A stretch of DNA of 9,047 bases from an uncultured Eubacteriaceae bacterium. Lineage in GTDB: Bacteria > Bacillota > Clostridia > Eubacteriales > Eubacteriaceae. Shown piece after piece: positions 1 to 7,643 of this stretch. Location: positions 1-9,047 of the forward strand of contig CANQOZ010000044.1 of the NCBI GenBank assembly GCA_947625585.1, given 5' to 3'. Every line of letters begins with the position of its first letter. The first letter of the stretch is position 1. Position numbers and translations under genes: made by a program. The notes under the pieces were generated by a model, which searched no databases, had not been told where the DNA came from, and worked only from the letters and a program-made list of their open reading frames with translations.

Positions 1-1
1 A

Positions 2-988
2 CTTGATAAAGAAGATAGAAAACAAAAATTTGTTGAATACGGGCTTAATATAAACCTTGATAAAATGAAAAAAGATTTACAAAAATATGGTATAGACTAT
101 GATGTTTGGTTTTCAGAACAAAGTCTTTACGATAATAATGAAATTGAAGAAGTTTTAGATCTTCTAAAAAAATCCGGTAAAACTTATGAAAAAAATGATG
201 CATTATGGTTTAAGTCTACTGATTTCGGTCTAGATAAAGACGATGTTCTAGTCAGAAATAATGGAATTCCTACCTATTATCTGGGTGATATTGCTTACCA
301 TTATAATAAGTTTAAAAGAAGAGGATTTGATAGAGGTATTAATATCTGGGGAGCTGACCATTATGGTCATATCCAGAGATTAATAAAAGCATTAGAAGCT
401 CTTGGAATTAAAGACAGATTAGAAATCGTTACGATGCAGTTAGTAAAAATTAAAAAAGGTAATGAAAATTTAAGACTGTCTAAACGTAAAGGAAACTCTT
501 ACTCACTCGATGAATTAATTGATGAAATTGGTAAAGATGCTACCAGATTCTTTTTTAATTTAAGAGCTCCAGATAGCCAGTTTACTTTTGACTTAGATCT
601 TGCTATTGAGGAATCTAATGAAAATCCTGTTTTCTATGTTCAATATGCTCATGCTAGAATCGCAAGTATTTTAAGAAAAATTGAAAATTTTGATGAAAGT
701 ATGGTTAATCCAGATTTGCTAGTTGAATCAGAAGAAAAGGAACTTTTAGAATTATTATCCGAATTTCCAGATGAACTAGAATTATCAGTTTCCACTTTAG
801 ATCCAAGTAGGGTTACCAAATATGCTAGAAATCTAGCTTCAGCTTTTCATACTTTTTATAATGCCTGTCGTGTTAATGTAGAAGATGCTAACTTAAGAAA
901 TACCAGGATTGCTTTAGTTAAAGCAGTTAAACAAGTTTTAAAGAATTGTGCTCAAATTCTTGGTATAGAAGCACCAGAGGAAATGTAA
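2..988 (+). CDS. argS: Arginyl-tRNA synthetase, C-terminal part (5' end outside window)
   Basis: This class Ia aminoacyl-tRNA synthetase charges tRNA-Arg with arginine in the cytoplasm. The reading frame is open from base 2, so the ATG at 65 is internal and the gene is cut by the window edge. 328 residues are visible of the roughly 560 usual for the family, and the HIGH motif lies upstream. Visible landmarks are the KMSKS-type loop RLSKRKGN (bases 473-496), the following DATRFFF segment, and the signature NPVFYVQYAHARI, which opens the helical DALR anticodon-binding domain. That domain runs to the C-terminal tail LGIEAPEEM, close to the usual ending of bacterial ArgS. The stop TAA (986-988) overlaps the ispF ATG by one base. 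Identification is secure; only the N-terminal catalytic half cannot be judged. Confidence 0.96.
   Translation, partial: LDKEDRKQKFVEYGLNINLDKMKKDLQKYGIDYDVWFSEQSLYDNNEIEEVLDLLKKSGKTYEKNDALWFKSTDFGLDKDDVLVRNNGIPTYYLGDIAYHYNKFKRRGFDRGINIWGADHYGHIQRLIKALEALGIKDRLEIVTMQLVKIKKGNENLRLSKRKGNSYSLDELIDEIGKDATRFFFNLRAPDSQFTFDLDLAIEESNENPVFYVQYAHARIASILRKIENFDESMVNPDLLVESEEKELLELLSEFPDELELSVSTLDPSRVTKYARNLASAFHTFYNACRVNVEDANLRNTRIALVKAVKQVLKNCAQILGIEAPEEM
976..983 (+). promoter_or_regulatory. Ribosome binding site of ispF
   Basis: AGAGGAAA lies inside the last argS codons, with the GG seven bases before the ATG at 988. This supports 988 rather than the in-frame ATG at 946 as the ispF start. Confidence 0.6.
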
Positions 989-1476
989 TGAGACAGACCT
1001 ATAGAATTGGATCAGGATATGATGTCCATAAGTTGGTTGAAAATAGAGATCTTATTCTTGGCGGTGTAAAAATTCCGCATAAGTTTGGTTTACTTGGTCA
1101 TTCTGATAGTGATGTTTTAGTCCATGCCATAATGGATGCTATATTAGGTGCTTTAGCACTTGGTGATATTGGACAACATTTTCCCGATACGGATGATAAA
1201 TATAAAGGAATCTCAAGTTTAAAGTTACTTCATTATGTTAATGATAAAATTATAAGCTTAGGATATAAAATAAATAACATTGATTCAACAGTCGTTGCTC
1301 AAGAACCAAAACTTAAACCTTATATTCAAGATATGAGGGTTAATATTTCAAAAACACTTGGAATTGACATTGACTGTATAAGTATTAAAGCTACAACAGA
1401 AGAAGGGTTAGGTTTTACAGGTAATAAAGAAGGAATTGCAGCTCAAGCTGTCTGCCTGTTAAAACTGGACAGTTAA
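988..1476 (+). CDS. ispF: 2-C-methyl-D-erythritol 2,4-cyclodiphosphate synthase
   Basis: IspF cyclises CDP-methylerythritol 2-phosphate to MEcPP, releasing CMP, in the non-mevalonate isoprenoid pathway. The 162-residue product is close to the family norm of about 156-160. The metal-binding residues are visible as D12 and H14 in GSGYDVHKL and H46 in LVHAIMDA; these align with D8, H10 and H42 of the E. coli enzyme. The segments LLGHSDSDV and GDIGQHFPDTD and the C-terminal TTEEGLGFTGNKEGIAA are all family hallmarks. An ATG at 946 is also in frame, but it would add 14 residues translated from argS codons. The ATG at 988 has a Shine-Dalgarno sequence and starts the conserved domain directly. The stop codon is one base from the mtnN start. 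IspD is not adjacent here. Confidence 0.97.
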   Translation: MRQTYRIGSGYDVHKLVENRDLILGGVKIPHKFGLLGHSDSDVLVHAIMDAILGALALGDIGQHFPDTDDKYKGISSLKLLHYVNDKIISLGYKINNIDSTVVAQEPKLKPYIQDMRVNISKTLGIDIDCISIKATTEEGLGFTGNKEGIAAQAVCLLKLDS

Positions 1477-1477
1477 T

Positions 1478-2164
1478 ATGATTGGAATAATTACAGCTAT
1501 AGAAGAAGAATTTTCGGCTCTGAATAAACTAGTCGAAAATAAAAGTAATGAAGAAATAGCTTCAATGCCTTTTGTGAAAGGAACAGTTGAAGGTAAAGAT
1601 GTTGCAATAGGTATGAGTGGACAAGGCAAAGTTCATGCTGCCTGCTGTACTCAAATTTTAATTGATCGTTTTGGAGCTGATACTATTTTTAATGTTGGAA
1701 TAGCTGGTGGTTTAAATGATTCATTGGAAATAGGTGAAATTGTTTTATCTGATAAAACAGCTCAATATGACTTTGATGCTGTTGGTGAAGGCTTTGAGAT
1801 GGGACAAATTCCAGGAATTGAAAGTGTTTACTTCAAAGCTGATCCTGAATTAATCGAGGCCGGAAGAGAAGCTGCTGATGAATTAGGAATTAATTACCAA
1901 GTTGGTGGTATTTTAACAGCTGACCTATTTTTAGATGATGAAAGAGTAAAGACAGTTATTAAGAAGAAATTTGATGGAATTGCTTGTGAAATGGAAGGAG
2001 CTGCTGTTGCTCAAGTCTGTTATTTAAATGACTTACCATTTTTAATCATCAGGTCTATCTCAGATTCTGCTGATGAAAATTCCGATGAACTATCAGTAAA
2101 AAATGCTCAATTTGCTTCAGACAAAACAATTGATTTGGTTAAAAATTTAATAAAAAAACTCTAA
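1478..2164 (+). CDS. mtnN: 5'-methylthioadenosine/S-adenosylhomocysteine nucleosidase
   Basis: This cytoplasmic nucleosidase hydrolyses the N-glycosidic bond of MTA and SAH, clearing inhibitory by-products of SAM-dependent reactions and feeding the activated methyl cycle and autoinducer-2 synthesis. The 228-residue length is typical. Key residues are visible: E11 in the N-terminal AIEEE, E173 in CEMEGAAVA, and the catalytic acid D196 in RSISDSAD, matching E12, E174 and D197 of the E. coli enzyme. The nucleoside phosphorylase fold glycine motif NVGIAGGL is present. The ATG follows the ispF stop after one base, and no clear Shine-Dalgarno sequence is seen, so translation is probably coupled to ispF. 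Its own stop overlaps the alr ATG as TAATG. Confidence 0.96.
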   Translation: MIGIITAIEEEFSALNKLVENKSNEEIASMPFVKGTVEGKDVAIGMSGQGKVHAACCTQILIDRFGADTIFNVGIAGGLNDSLEIGEIVLSDKTAQYDFDAVGEGFEMGQIPGIESVYFKADPELIEAGREAADELGINYQVGGILTADLFLDDERVKTVIKKKFDGIACEMEGAAVAQVCYLNDLPFLIIRSISDSADENSDELSVKNAQFASDKTIDLVKNLIKKL

Positions 2165-3324
2165 TGAAAAAGAAAGTCAATTGTCCGATTAGACCAACTA
2201 GAGCTGAAATAAACTTAGACAATCTTATATTCAATCTTAATAACATTAAGAATAAAGCTGGTGACAAGAAAATTTGTGCTGTCGTCAAGGCGGATGCCTA
2301 TGGTCATGGATTTAGGACTATTAAGGAGTTAGAGAGTGAAGGTGTTGATTACTTTGCAGTAGCTTTTGTTGAAGAGGGTATCAACTTAAGAATAAACGGA
2401 ATTGAAAAAACACCTATTTTAATTCTTGGTGGAACACTTGATGACCATATTCCACAAATACTTGAATATAATTTAGAACCAACAGTTTATCAGTATGAAT
2501 TTGCTAAAAACTTATCTGAAGCTGCAAAAAAAGAAGGTAAAGTTGTTCCTGTTCATATAAAAATCGACACTGGTATGGGTAGAATAGGATTCCATCCTAA
2601 CGAAGCAGTAGAAGAGATTAAAAAAATTAATGAACTTGAAGGAATAGAATTAAAAGGAATCTTTACCCACTTTGCTACAGCTGACTCAAAAGATAAGGAA
2701 TTTACGAATAAGCAAATTAAGTTATTTAACAATGTAATAAATGACTTAAAAGAGGAAGGAATTGATATTCCAATTAAACATGCTGAAAATTCTGCTGCTT
2801 TAATGGATATAGATGGATTAACTTTTGACATGGTTCGTCCAGGAATCATATTGTATGGACTTTATCCATCAGAAGAAGTTAATTATGAAAATCTGGACTT
2901 AAAACCTGTTATGAAATTTTTAACTAAAGTAATCCATCTAAAACAACTCCATAAAGGGGACAGTGTTGGTTATGGTAGGACCTATATCGCTCCAGAGGAG
3001 CGTGATGTTTCAACCTTAAATGTTGGTTATGCCGATGGTTATTCTCGAATGCTCTCCCATAAAGGAACTGATTGTTTTATTAACGGTCAAAGAGCTCCAA
3101 TTTTAGGAAATATTTGTATGGATCAGTGCATAATAGATACAACTGGTAATAATACTAAAGTTGGAGATGATGTTGAGCTATTCGGAGAGAATATATCGGC
3201 TGATGAAATAGCCAATAAATTAGGTACGATTAATTATGAGGTTACCTGTATGGTAAACAAGCGGGTTCCTCGTGTATATAAAAAAGATGAAAAAATAGTT
3301 GAAGTCGATAATGAAATTTTATAA
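2164..3324 (+). CDS. alr: Alanine racemase
   Basis: Alr is a PLP-dependent fold III enzyme that interconverts L- and D-alanine, supplying D-Ala for peptidoglycan. The 386-residue length is normal. The PLP lysine is K42 in AVVKADAYGHG. The second catalytic base is Y270 in VGYGRTY. Other landmarks are the start of the first strand RAEINLDNL, the barrel motifs GMGRIGF, HFATAD and NSAALMD, and the C-terminal NVGYADGY and CMDQ. The start overlaps the mtnN stop by one base, and the preceding sequence is A/T-rich with no obvious Shine-Dalgarno sequence, suggesting termination-reinitiation. A minus-strand ORF inside the gene is only a reading-frame shadow. The pyrG start lies 12 bases after the stop. 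Confidence 0.97.
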   Translation: MKKKVNCPIRPTRAEINLDNLIFNLNNIKNKAGDKKICAVVKADAYGHGFRTIKELESEGVDYFAVAFVEEGINLRINGIEKTPILILGGTLDDHIPQILEYNLEPTVYQYEFAKNLSEAAKKEGKVVPVHIKIDTGMGRIGFHPNEAVEEIKKINELEGIELKGIFTHFATADSKDKEFTNKQIKLFNNVINDLKEEGIDIPIKHAENSAALMDIDGLTFDMVRPGIILYGLYPSEEVNYENLDLKPVMKFLTKVIHLKQLHKGDSVGYGRTYIAPEERDVSTLNVGYADGYSRMLSHKGTDCFINGQRAPILGNICMDQCIIDTTGNNTKVGDDVELFGENISADEIANKLGTINYEVTCMVNKRVPRVYKKDEKIVEVDNEIL

Positions 3325-3330
3325 AGGAAA
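3324..3330 (+). promoter_or_regulatory. Ribosome binding site of pyrG
   Basis: AAGGAAA begins at the last base of the alr stop codon and lies six bases before the pyrG ATG at 3337. It is one of the few clear Shine-Dalgarno sequences in the operon. Confidence 0.6.
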
Positions 3331-3336
3331 TTTTAG

Positions 3337-4738
3337 ATGGCAGTAAAGCATATTTTTGTGACGGGTGGAGTTTGTTCTTCACTTGGAAAAGGAATTACTT
3401 CCGCTTCGTTAGGGAGGTTATTAAAGGAGCGTGGTTATAAGGTTTCACTCCAGAAATTTGATCCCTACTTAAACTATGATCCTGGTACTTTATCACCTTA
3501 TCAACATGGTGAAGTTTTTGTAACGGATGATGGTGCTGAAACAGATTTAGACCTTGGACATTATGAACGTTTTACAGATGTTAACTTAGGAAAATACAGT
3601 AATGTTACAACTGGTAAAGTTTACTGGAACATCATAAAAAAGGAACGTCATGGTGATTATAAAGGAAAAACAGTTCAAGTTATTCCACACGTCACAGATG
3701 AAATAAAAGAGAATATAGTAAAAATCGAAGAAGAAGAGCCGGATATTGTAATAACTGAAATTGGTGGAACCGTTGGTGATATTGAATCACAACCATATTT
3801 AGAAGCGATAAGACAACTTAGGGATGATCTTGGTGATGAGAATGTGGTTTATGTTCATGTAACACTCCTAACTTATCTAGGTAAAGCTGGGGAACTAAAA
3901 ACTAAACCAACTCAACACTCAGTCAAACAACTTTTATCTGTTGGAATACAACCTGAAGTTCTTGTTTTAAGATCTGAATATGAATTCGATGATGGTCTAA
4001 AGCGTAAAGTTAGCAGTATGTGTAACGTTCCAAAAGATAATGTTATTGCTAATTACGATGCTAATGAACTTTATGAAGTTCCACTAATGTTAGAAAAGGA
4101 AGGCTTAGCAAATGTCATTTGTCATAAACTAGGCATTGAAAATAATCAACCGGATCTAACTGAATGGAAAAATTTAGTTAACAAAGCTAAAAATCCTGAT
4201 GGAAGAATTGAGATAGGTTTAGTTGGTAAATACGTTGAGCTTCACGATGCTTATCTTTCAGTTGCAGAAGCTTTAAGACATTCCGGTATTAACTTCGAAA
4301 AGGAAGTCAATATTAAGTGGATTAATTCAGAAGACCTGACTAGTGAAAATGTTGATAGACTATTAGGTAGTCTTGATGGTGTTTTAGTTCCTGGTGGATT
4401 TGATAATAGAGGAATTGAAGGTAAAGTCCAAGCCATAAAATATGCTAGAGAGAATGGTGTTCCATTCCTTGGATTATGTTTAGGACTGCAATTAGCTGTT
4501 GTTGAATTTGCTCGTGATGTTCTGGGAATTGAAGATGCCGATTCAACCGAAATTAATCCAGAAACAAACAATCCAGTCATTGACTTAATGGATGAACAGA
4601 AAAAAATCGAAAATATAGGCGGAACAATGAGATTAGGTTCCTATCCTACAGTTATCGTAGATGATACTCTAGCAAGTAAACTCTATGGGGATAAGGAAAT
4701 CCAGGAAAGACACCGCCACAGATATGAAGTTAACAATG
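3337..4738 (+). CDS. pyrG: CTP synthase, exon 1 (gene split by a group II intron)
   Basis: PyrG makes CTP from UTP, ATP and glutamine. Exon 1 encodes 467 complete residues and the first base of codon 468. It holds the whole N-terminal amidoligase domain (VTGGVCSSLGKG, YQHGEVFVTDDGAETDLDLG, TKPTQHSVKQLL) and most of the C-terminal class I glutaminase, including the oxyanion region VPGGFDNRG and the nucleophile C381 in GLCLGLQ. It stops just after the conserved RHRHRYEVNN. Unspliced, the frame continues for only five sense codons into the intron, to a TAA at 4753-4755, giving a 472-residue product without the catalytic His and Glu. Joining base 4738 to 5380 gives codon GAA and a 538-residue protein of normal family length (about 535-545). 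I read this as an intact gene that needs splicing, not a pseudogene. Confidence 0.95.
4731..4738 (+). other. IBS1, exon-side guide-pairing site of the pyrG intron
   Basis: The last eight bases of exon 1, TAACAATG, can pair with CGTTGTTA at 5042-5049 in the intron: seven Watson-Crick pairs and one G-U wobble, extending up to the splice junction. This is the position expected for intron-binding site 1. Confidence 0.65.
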
Positions 4739-5041
4739 GTGCGACTTGTTTTTAAGTGAAAAGCTTAAACACGAAAGTGAACTGGTAATTCGAGTTGCAG
4801 AATGAGGTTTTAACCAAAATGCACCTCTAATACTCCGACTGGCAATCTTGTCAGAAGCTCGGTGAAGTCGACTGAGAGATACCCTAATTATAGGAAAGCT
4901 AAATGGTGTATCTTATAGGTCGGGAGTCTAAAAATTGTTAAACGGTTAGGAAACGAACCCGTGCAAGAATGAGTCTAAATAACTCTGATTTAGAAATGAA
5001 TCAGTCCTATAAATTAGGAGTTTGAAGGGTTGAGTAAGATA

Positions 5042-5049
5042 CGTTGTTA
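5042..5049 (+). other. EBS1, guide loop of the pyrG intron
   Basis: CGTTGTTA lies in the terminal loop of the hairpin at 5026-5060, flanked by GAGTAAGA and TGAAAAA. The second intron has the same flanks (AAGTAAGAG and TGAAAA) but a different core, as expected of a guide adapted to another target. Confidence 0.62.
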
Positions 5050-5296
5050 TGAAAAACCCTCTATTTATTAATGGATATTTCAAACAGGCTTATAGTGGGG
5101 ACCGTCAGGCAAAGATGAATAGATAGAATTACCGGAACAAGGAAAGGTATGAAACGCTTAGGTTCAACGAAACCTGCTAGGATAAGTTGATTAAATCGTA
5201 CTGAGAGCGGTGGCATGACTGATGATAATTTGGAGGAACAGCCACTAGTCAAAAGTGAAAAGCTAATTGGGAAATTATTTTTTCAGTTTTGATGGA

Positions 5297-5379
5297 ACGC
5301 CGTATGCGGTGAAAGTCGCATGTACGGTGTGGATCGGGGGAAAAGCTGGAGATCGTATCAAATGCTTACCTATCGATAT
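5297..5379 (+). ncRNA. Group II intron domains V and VI (pyrG intron)
   Basis: Domain V is 34 nt (5297-5330), with outer strands ACGCCGTATGCG and CGCATGTACGGTGT and a GAAA tetraloop. By pairing, the catalytic triad is CGC (5298-5300). Domain VI follows, from about 5332 to the AT end. The A at 5372, eight bases from the 3' splice site, is a candidate branch point by position only. Confidence 0.88.
5332..5379 (+). repeat. 48-bp perfect inverted repeat, copy 1 (intron 3' end)
   Basis: These 48 bases (starting GATCGGGGGAAAAGCTGG, ending CCTATCGATAT) recur exactly on the minus strand at 8339-8386. They are the shared domain VI and 3' ends of the two introns. Confidence 0.95.
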
Positions 5380-5594
5380 AATATATTCCATTACTTGAAG
5401 AAAATGGTTTAAAAATATCTGGTTATTCACCAAACAAAGCTTTGGTAGAAATGATTGAAATTCCTGAACATCCATTCTTTATTGCTACACAAGCCCATCC
5501 AGAATTCAAATCACGTCCTAACAAATCACATCCTTTATTTAATGGATTTGTTGAGGCAGCGATAGATTATAAAAATAAAAAATTAAACGAATGA
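5380..5594 (+). CDS. pyrG: CTP synthase, exon 2 (end of the glutaminase domain)
   Basis: The exon supplies the last two bases of codon 468 (GAA, Glu) and 70 more residues, starting YIPLLEENGLKISGY. It carries the catalytic pair H507 and E509 in AHPEFKSRP, which complete the Cys-His-Glu triad of the class I glutaminase begun in exon 1. It has no start codon or ribosome binding site of its own and is meaningless without exon 1. The stop TGA (5592-5594) overlaps the nadE ATG as ATGA. The sequence matches the usual C-terminus of PyrG in spacing and ending, with no sign of decay, which indicates that the split gene is under selection. Confidence 0.94.
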
Positions 5595-7540
5595 GTATTC
5601 TAAATTTTCTTAATGTATCTTGTGCAATTCCAAAGGTTCATTTAGCTCAACCGATGGAGAATGCAAATGAAATAATTAAATGTTTAAAAAAAGATAAAGT
5701 AAGCCAAATAGTTGTTTTTCCAGAACTTGCTATTACTGGCTATACCTGTGGTGACTTATTTTTTCAAACGACATTATTAGATAAAGCACTTGAAGCATTA
5801 GAGAAAATAGTAAAGTATTCGGATAAAGATAATAAATTAATTATAGTAGGATTACCTTTTAGTTATGAAAGTAGGCTCTACAACGTAGCTGCTGTTATTC
5901 AAAAAGGTAAATTATTAGGATTAGTTCCTAAAATCTTTCTACCTGATAATCAGGAATATTATGAAAAGCGCTGGTTTGACTCAGGAGCTGGTATTGAGGG
6001 AGAGGTAAATTTTGATAATTATAAAGTACCTTTAACCTCATCTATTCTATTTAAAGACAGAAATAATCCTGAGATTAAAGTTGGTATTGAAATATGTGAA
6101 GATCTATGGGCACCTAATCCGCCAAGTACTCAATTGGCCAATGAAGGAGCTATTATTATAGCTAATCCTTCTGCTAGTAATGAAACTATTACTAAAAATG
6201 AGTACAGGGAACAATTAATATCTCAACAAAGTGCTAGGCTTAACGTTGCTTATCTCTATTCTTCATGTGGCTTTGGTGAATCGACACAAGATCTCGTCTT
6301 CTCAGGTGATGCTATTATTGCTGAAAAGGGAATTATCTTAGCTGAATCAGAACGCTTTCTATTGGAAAATCAAATAGTTAAAGCTCAAATAGATCCAGAG
6401 ATCTTAATACATGACAGAAGAGTTCAAGCTAGTTATAAAGATTCAAAAACAAACGAAAAATTAGCTGAAGTTGATATCGACTTAGAATTAACAGATGTTC
6501 AAACACGTGAGTTTAGTAAAAACCCATTTGTTCCTAATAATACAGAGGACAGAGATAAGAGGTCTAAAGAAATTTTAGACATTCAATCTTTTGGACTCGG
6601 TACAAGAGCTAGTAAAATTGGGGATGATACGAACCTAGTTCTAGGTATTTCTGGAGGATTAGACTCAACTTTAGCTTTAATAGTAGCTAAACAAACATGT
6701 GATAAGTTCGGATGGAGTCCAGATAAAATTAAAGCAGTAACTATGCCTGGATTTGGAACAACTGATAGAACGTATCAAAATGCTATTAACTTAATTAAAG
6801 AAATTGGGGCTGATTTTAGGGAAATTCCTATTAGAGAATCTGTAAAACAACACTTAAAAGATTTAAACCATCCATTGGACCAAAAGGATACTGTTTATGA
6901 AAATTCTCAAGCTAGAGAAAGAATGCAGATCTTAATGGATTTAGCTAACCAAGTCAATGGTATTGTTGTTGGTACAGGAGACTTATCTGAATTAGCTTTA
7001 GGTTGGGCTACCTATAATGGAGACCATATGTCAATGTATGGTGTTAATGCGGATGTTCCAAAGACTTTAGTCCGGTATTTAGTACGTTATTATGCTGACA
7101 ATAGTGAGGAAAATTTAAAGAAAATTCTTTATGATATTTTAGATACTCCTGTTTCACCAGAATTATTACCACCTGACGAAGAAGGTAAGATTGAACAAAA
7201 AACAGAAGAAAAAATTGGTCCATATGAACTACATGACTTCTTCTTGTTCCATCATTTAAGAAATGGTTATAGTCCCAGAAAAATTTTTGCAATAGCAAAA
7301 GAAACTTTTAAAGGGGACTATACTGATGAAGAAATTTTAAAATGGTTAAAGACTTTTTATTCGAGATTTTTCTCACAACAGTTTAAACGAAGTACCTTAC
7401 CAGATGGTCCAAAAGTTGGGTCTGTTTCATTATCACCGAGAGGTGATTGGCGAATGCCAACGGATGTAAGCAGTCAAATTTGGCGTGAAGAGCTTGAGGT
7501 ACTTGAGAAGCAAATGAATAAGAAGTTAGAGCTAATATAA
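5591..7540 (+). CDS. nadE: Glutamine-dependent NAD+ synthetase
   Basis: NadE amidates nicotinic acid adenine dinucleotide to NAD, the last step of NAD synthesis, using ammonia that it releases from glutamine. The 649-residue two-domain form is present. The N-terminal nitrilase-fold glutaminase has its triad at E45 (FPELAITGY), K114 (VPKIFLP) and C169 (GIEICEDLW). The C-terminal ATP-pyrophosphatase synthetase has the P-loop SGGLDS at 354-359, followed by TMPGFGTT, GTGDLSELALGW and, near the end, RSTLPDGPKVGSVSLSPRGD. The ATG overlaps the pyrG stop (ATGA) and the preceding bases are A-rich with no Shine-Dalgarno sequence, so translation is probably coupled to pyrG exon 2. It is the last gene of the run, and a terminator follows 14 bases after the stop. 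Confidence 0.97.
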   Translation: MSILNFLNVSCAIPKVHLAQPMENANEIIKCLKKDKVSQIVVFPELAITGYTCGDLFFQTTLLDKALEALEKIVKYSDKDNKLIIVGLPFSYESRLYNVAAVIQKGKLLGLVPKIFLPDNQEYYEKRWFDSGAGIEGEVNFDNYKVPLTSSILFKDRNNPEIKVGIEICEDLWAPNPPSTQLANEGAIIIANPSASNETITKNEYREQLISQQSARLNVAYLYSSCGFGESTQDLVFSGDAIIAEKGIILAESERFLLENQIVKAQIDPEILIHDRRVQASYKDSKTNEKLAEVDIDLELTDVQTREFSKNPFVPNNTEDRDKRSKEILDIQSFGLGTRASKIGDDTNLVLGISGGLDSTLALIVAKQTCDKFGWSPDKIKAVTMPGFGTTDRTYQNAINLIKEIGADFREIPIRESVKQHLKDLNHPLDQKDTVYENSQARERMQILMDLANQVNGIVVGTGDLSELALGWATYNGDHMSMYGVNADVPKTLVRYLVRYYADNSEENLKKILYDILDTPVSPELLPPDEEGKIEQKTEEKIGPYELHDFFLFHHLRNGYSPRKIFAIAKETFKGDYTDEEILKWLKTFYSRFFSQQFKRSTLPDGPKVGSVSLSPRGDWRMPTDVSSQIWREELEVLEKQMNKKLELI

Positions 7541-7554
7541 ATTTAGAGAAAAAT

Positions 7555-7586
7555 AAAAGGGCTTAGCACAATTGTTAAGCCCTTTT
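7555..7586 (+). terminator. Bidirectional rho-independent terminator
   Basis: AAAAGGGCTTA (7555-7565) and TAAGCCCTTTT (7576-7586) form an 11-bp perfect stem. It can extend by G-U, C-G and A-T pairs to a 4-base loop. T-rich tracts lie on both exits: TTTTG on the plus strand and TTTTATTTTTCTC on the minus strand. It sits between the convergent ends of nadE and the ChW/CAP gene, so it can serve both. The rest of the 103-base gap holds no gene. Confidence 0.9.
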
Positions 7587-7643
7587 GTTATAGATTTATA
7601 AAATTTGAAGAGAATATTTATATCTCTATTAGTTGATAATTTC

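Larger units (their letters stand above)
4739..5379 (+). mobile_element. ORF-less group II intron in pyrG
   Basis: The 641-nt element begins with the group II 5' consensus GTGCGAC and ends in AT, after a recognisable domain V (5297-5330) and domain VI. Its boundaries are fixed independently by the pyrG reading frame: exact removal restores EVNN-E-YIPLL with no gap. Conserved blocks shared with the second intron include 4848-4875 (28 nt identical) and 4915-4931 (17 nt identical) in domain I, the GAGAGCGGTGG and AGCCACTAGTC blocks, and the last 48 nt. The guide hairpin has arms AGGGTT (5026-5031) and AACCCT (5055-5060), with EBS1 in its loop. Domain IV is a short A/T stem around 5250-5290 with no reverse transcriptase/maturase gene, so a trans-acting protein is presumably needed. 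It is oriented with its host gene, as splicing requires. Features resemble bacterial IIB-type introns, but the exact class needs a covariance model. Confidence 0.93.

Noticed and set aside
65..67. ATG at 65 as the argS start
   Set aside because: The frame is open to the window edge with ArgS-like sequence, and the product from 65 would lack the catalytic half.
946..987. Upstream ATG at 946 as the ispF start
   Set aside because: It would translate argS codons in another frame and add 14 residues that are not part of the IspF fold. The ATG at 988 has a ribosome binding site.
2553..2849. Minus-strand ORFs inside alr (2553-2849), pyrG (4251-4580) and nadE (7044-7298)
   Set aside because: They are reading-frame shadows of strongly conserved plus-strand genes, with no recognisable domains.
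4739..4755. pyrG as a truncated or frameshifted pseudogene ending at 4755
   Set aside because: The missing C-terminus is intact downstream, and removal of an element with group II ends restores it exactly. No decay is seen in either exon.
4934..4941. ATTGTTAA as an alternative EBS1 of the pyrG intron
   Set aside because: It pairs perfectly with 4730-4737 but leaves the last exon base unpaired and is not in the hairpin loop shared by both introns. The 5042-5049 loop pairs up to the junction, and its homologue gives a sensible target for the second intron.
5061..5475. Minus-strand ORFs of 63 and 66 codons (5061-5252 and 5275-5475) over the pyrG intron and exon 2
   Set aside because: They overlap conserved intron RNA and pyrG codons, resemble no protein I recognise and are not preserved in the second intron.
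7609..7627. Small hairpin AGAGA...TCTCT between nadE and the ChW/CAP gene
   Set aside because: A five-pair A/T-rich stem with a long loop is too weak to call. The strong terminator at 7555-7586 explains the gap.
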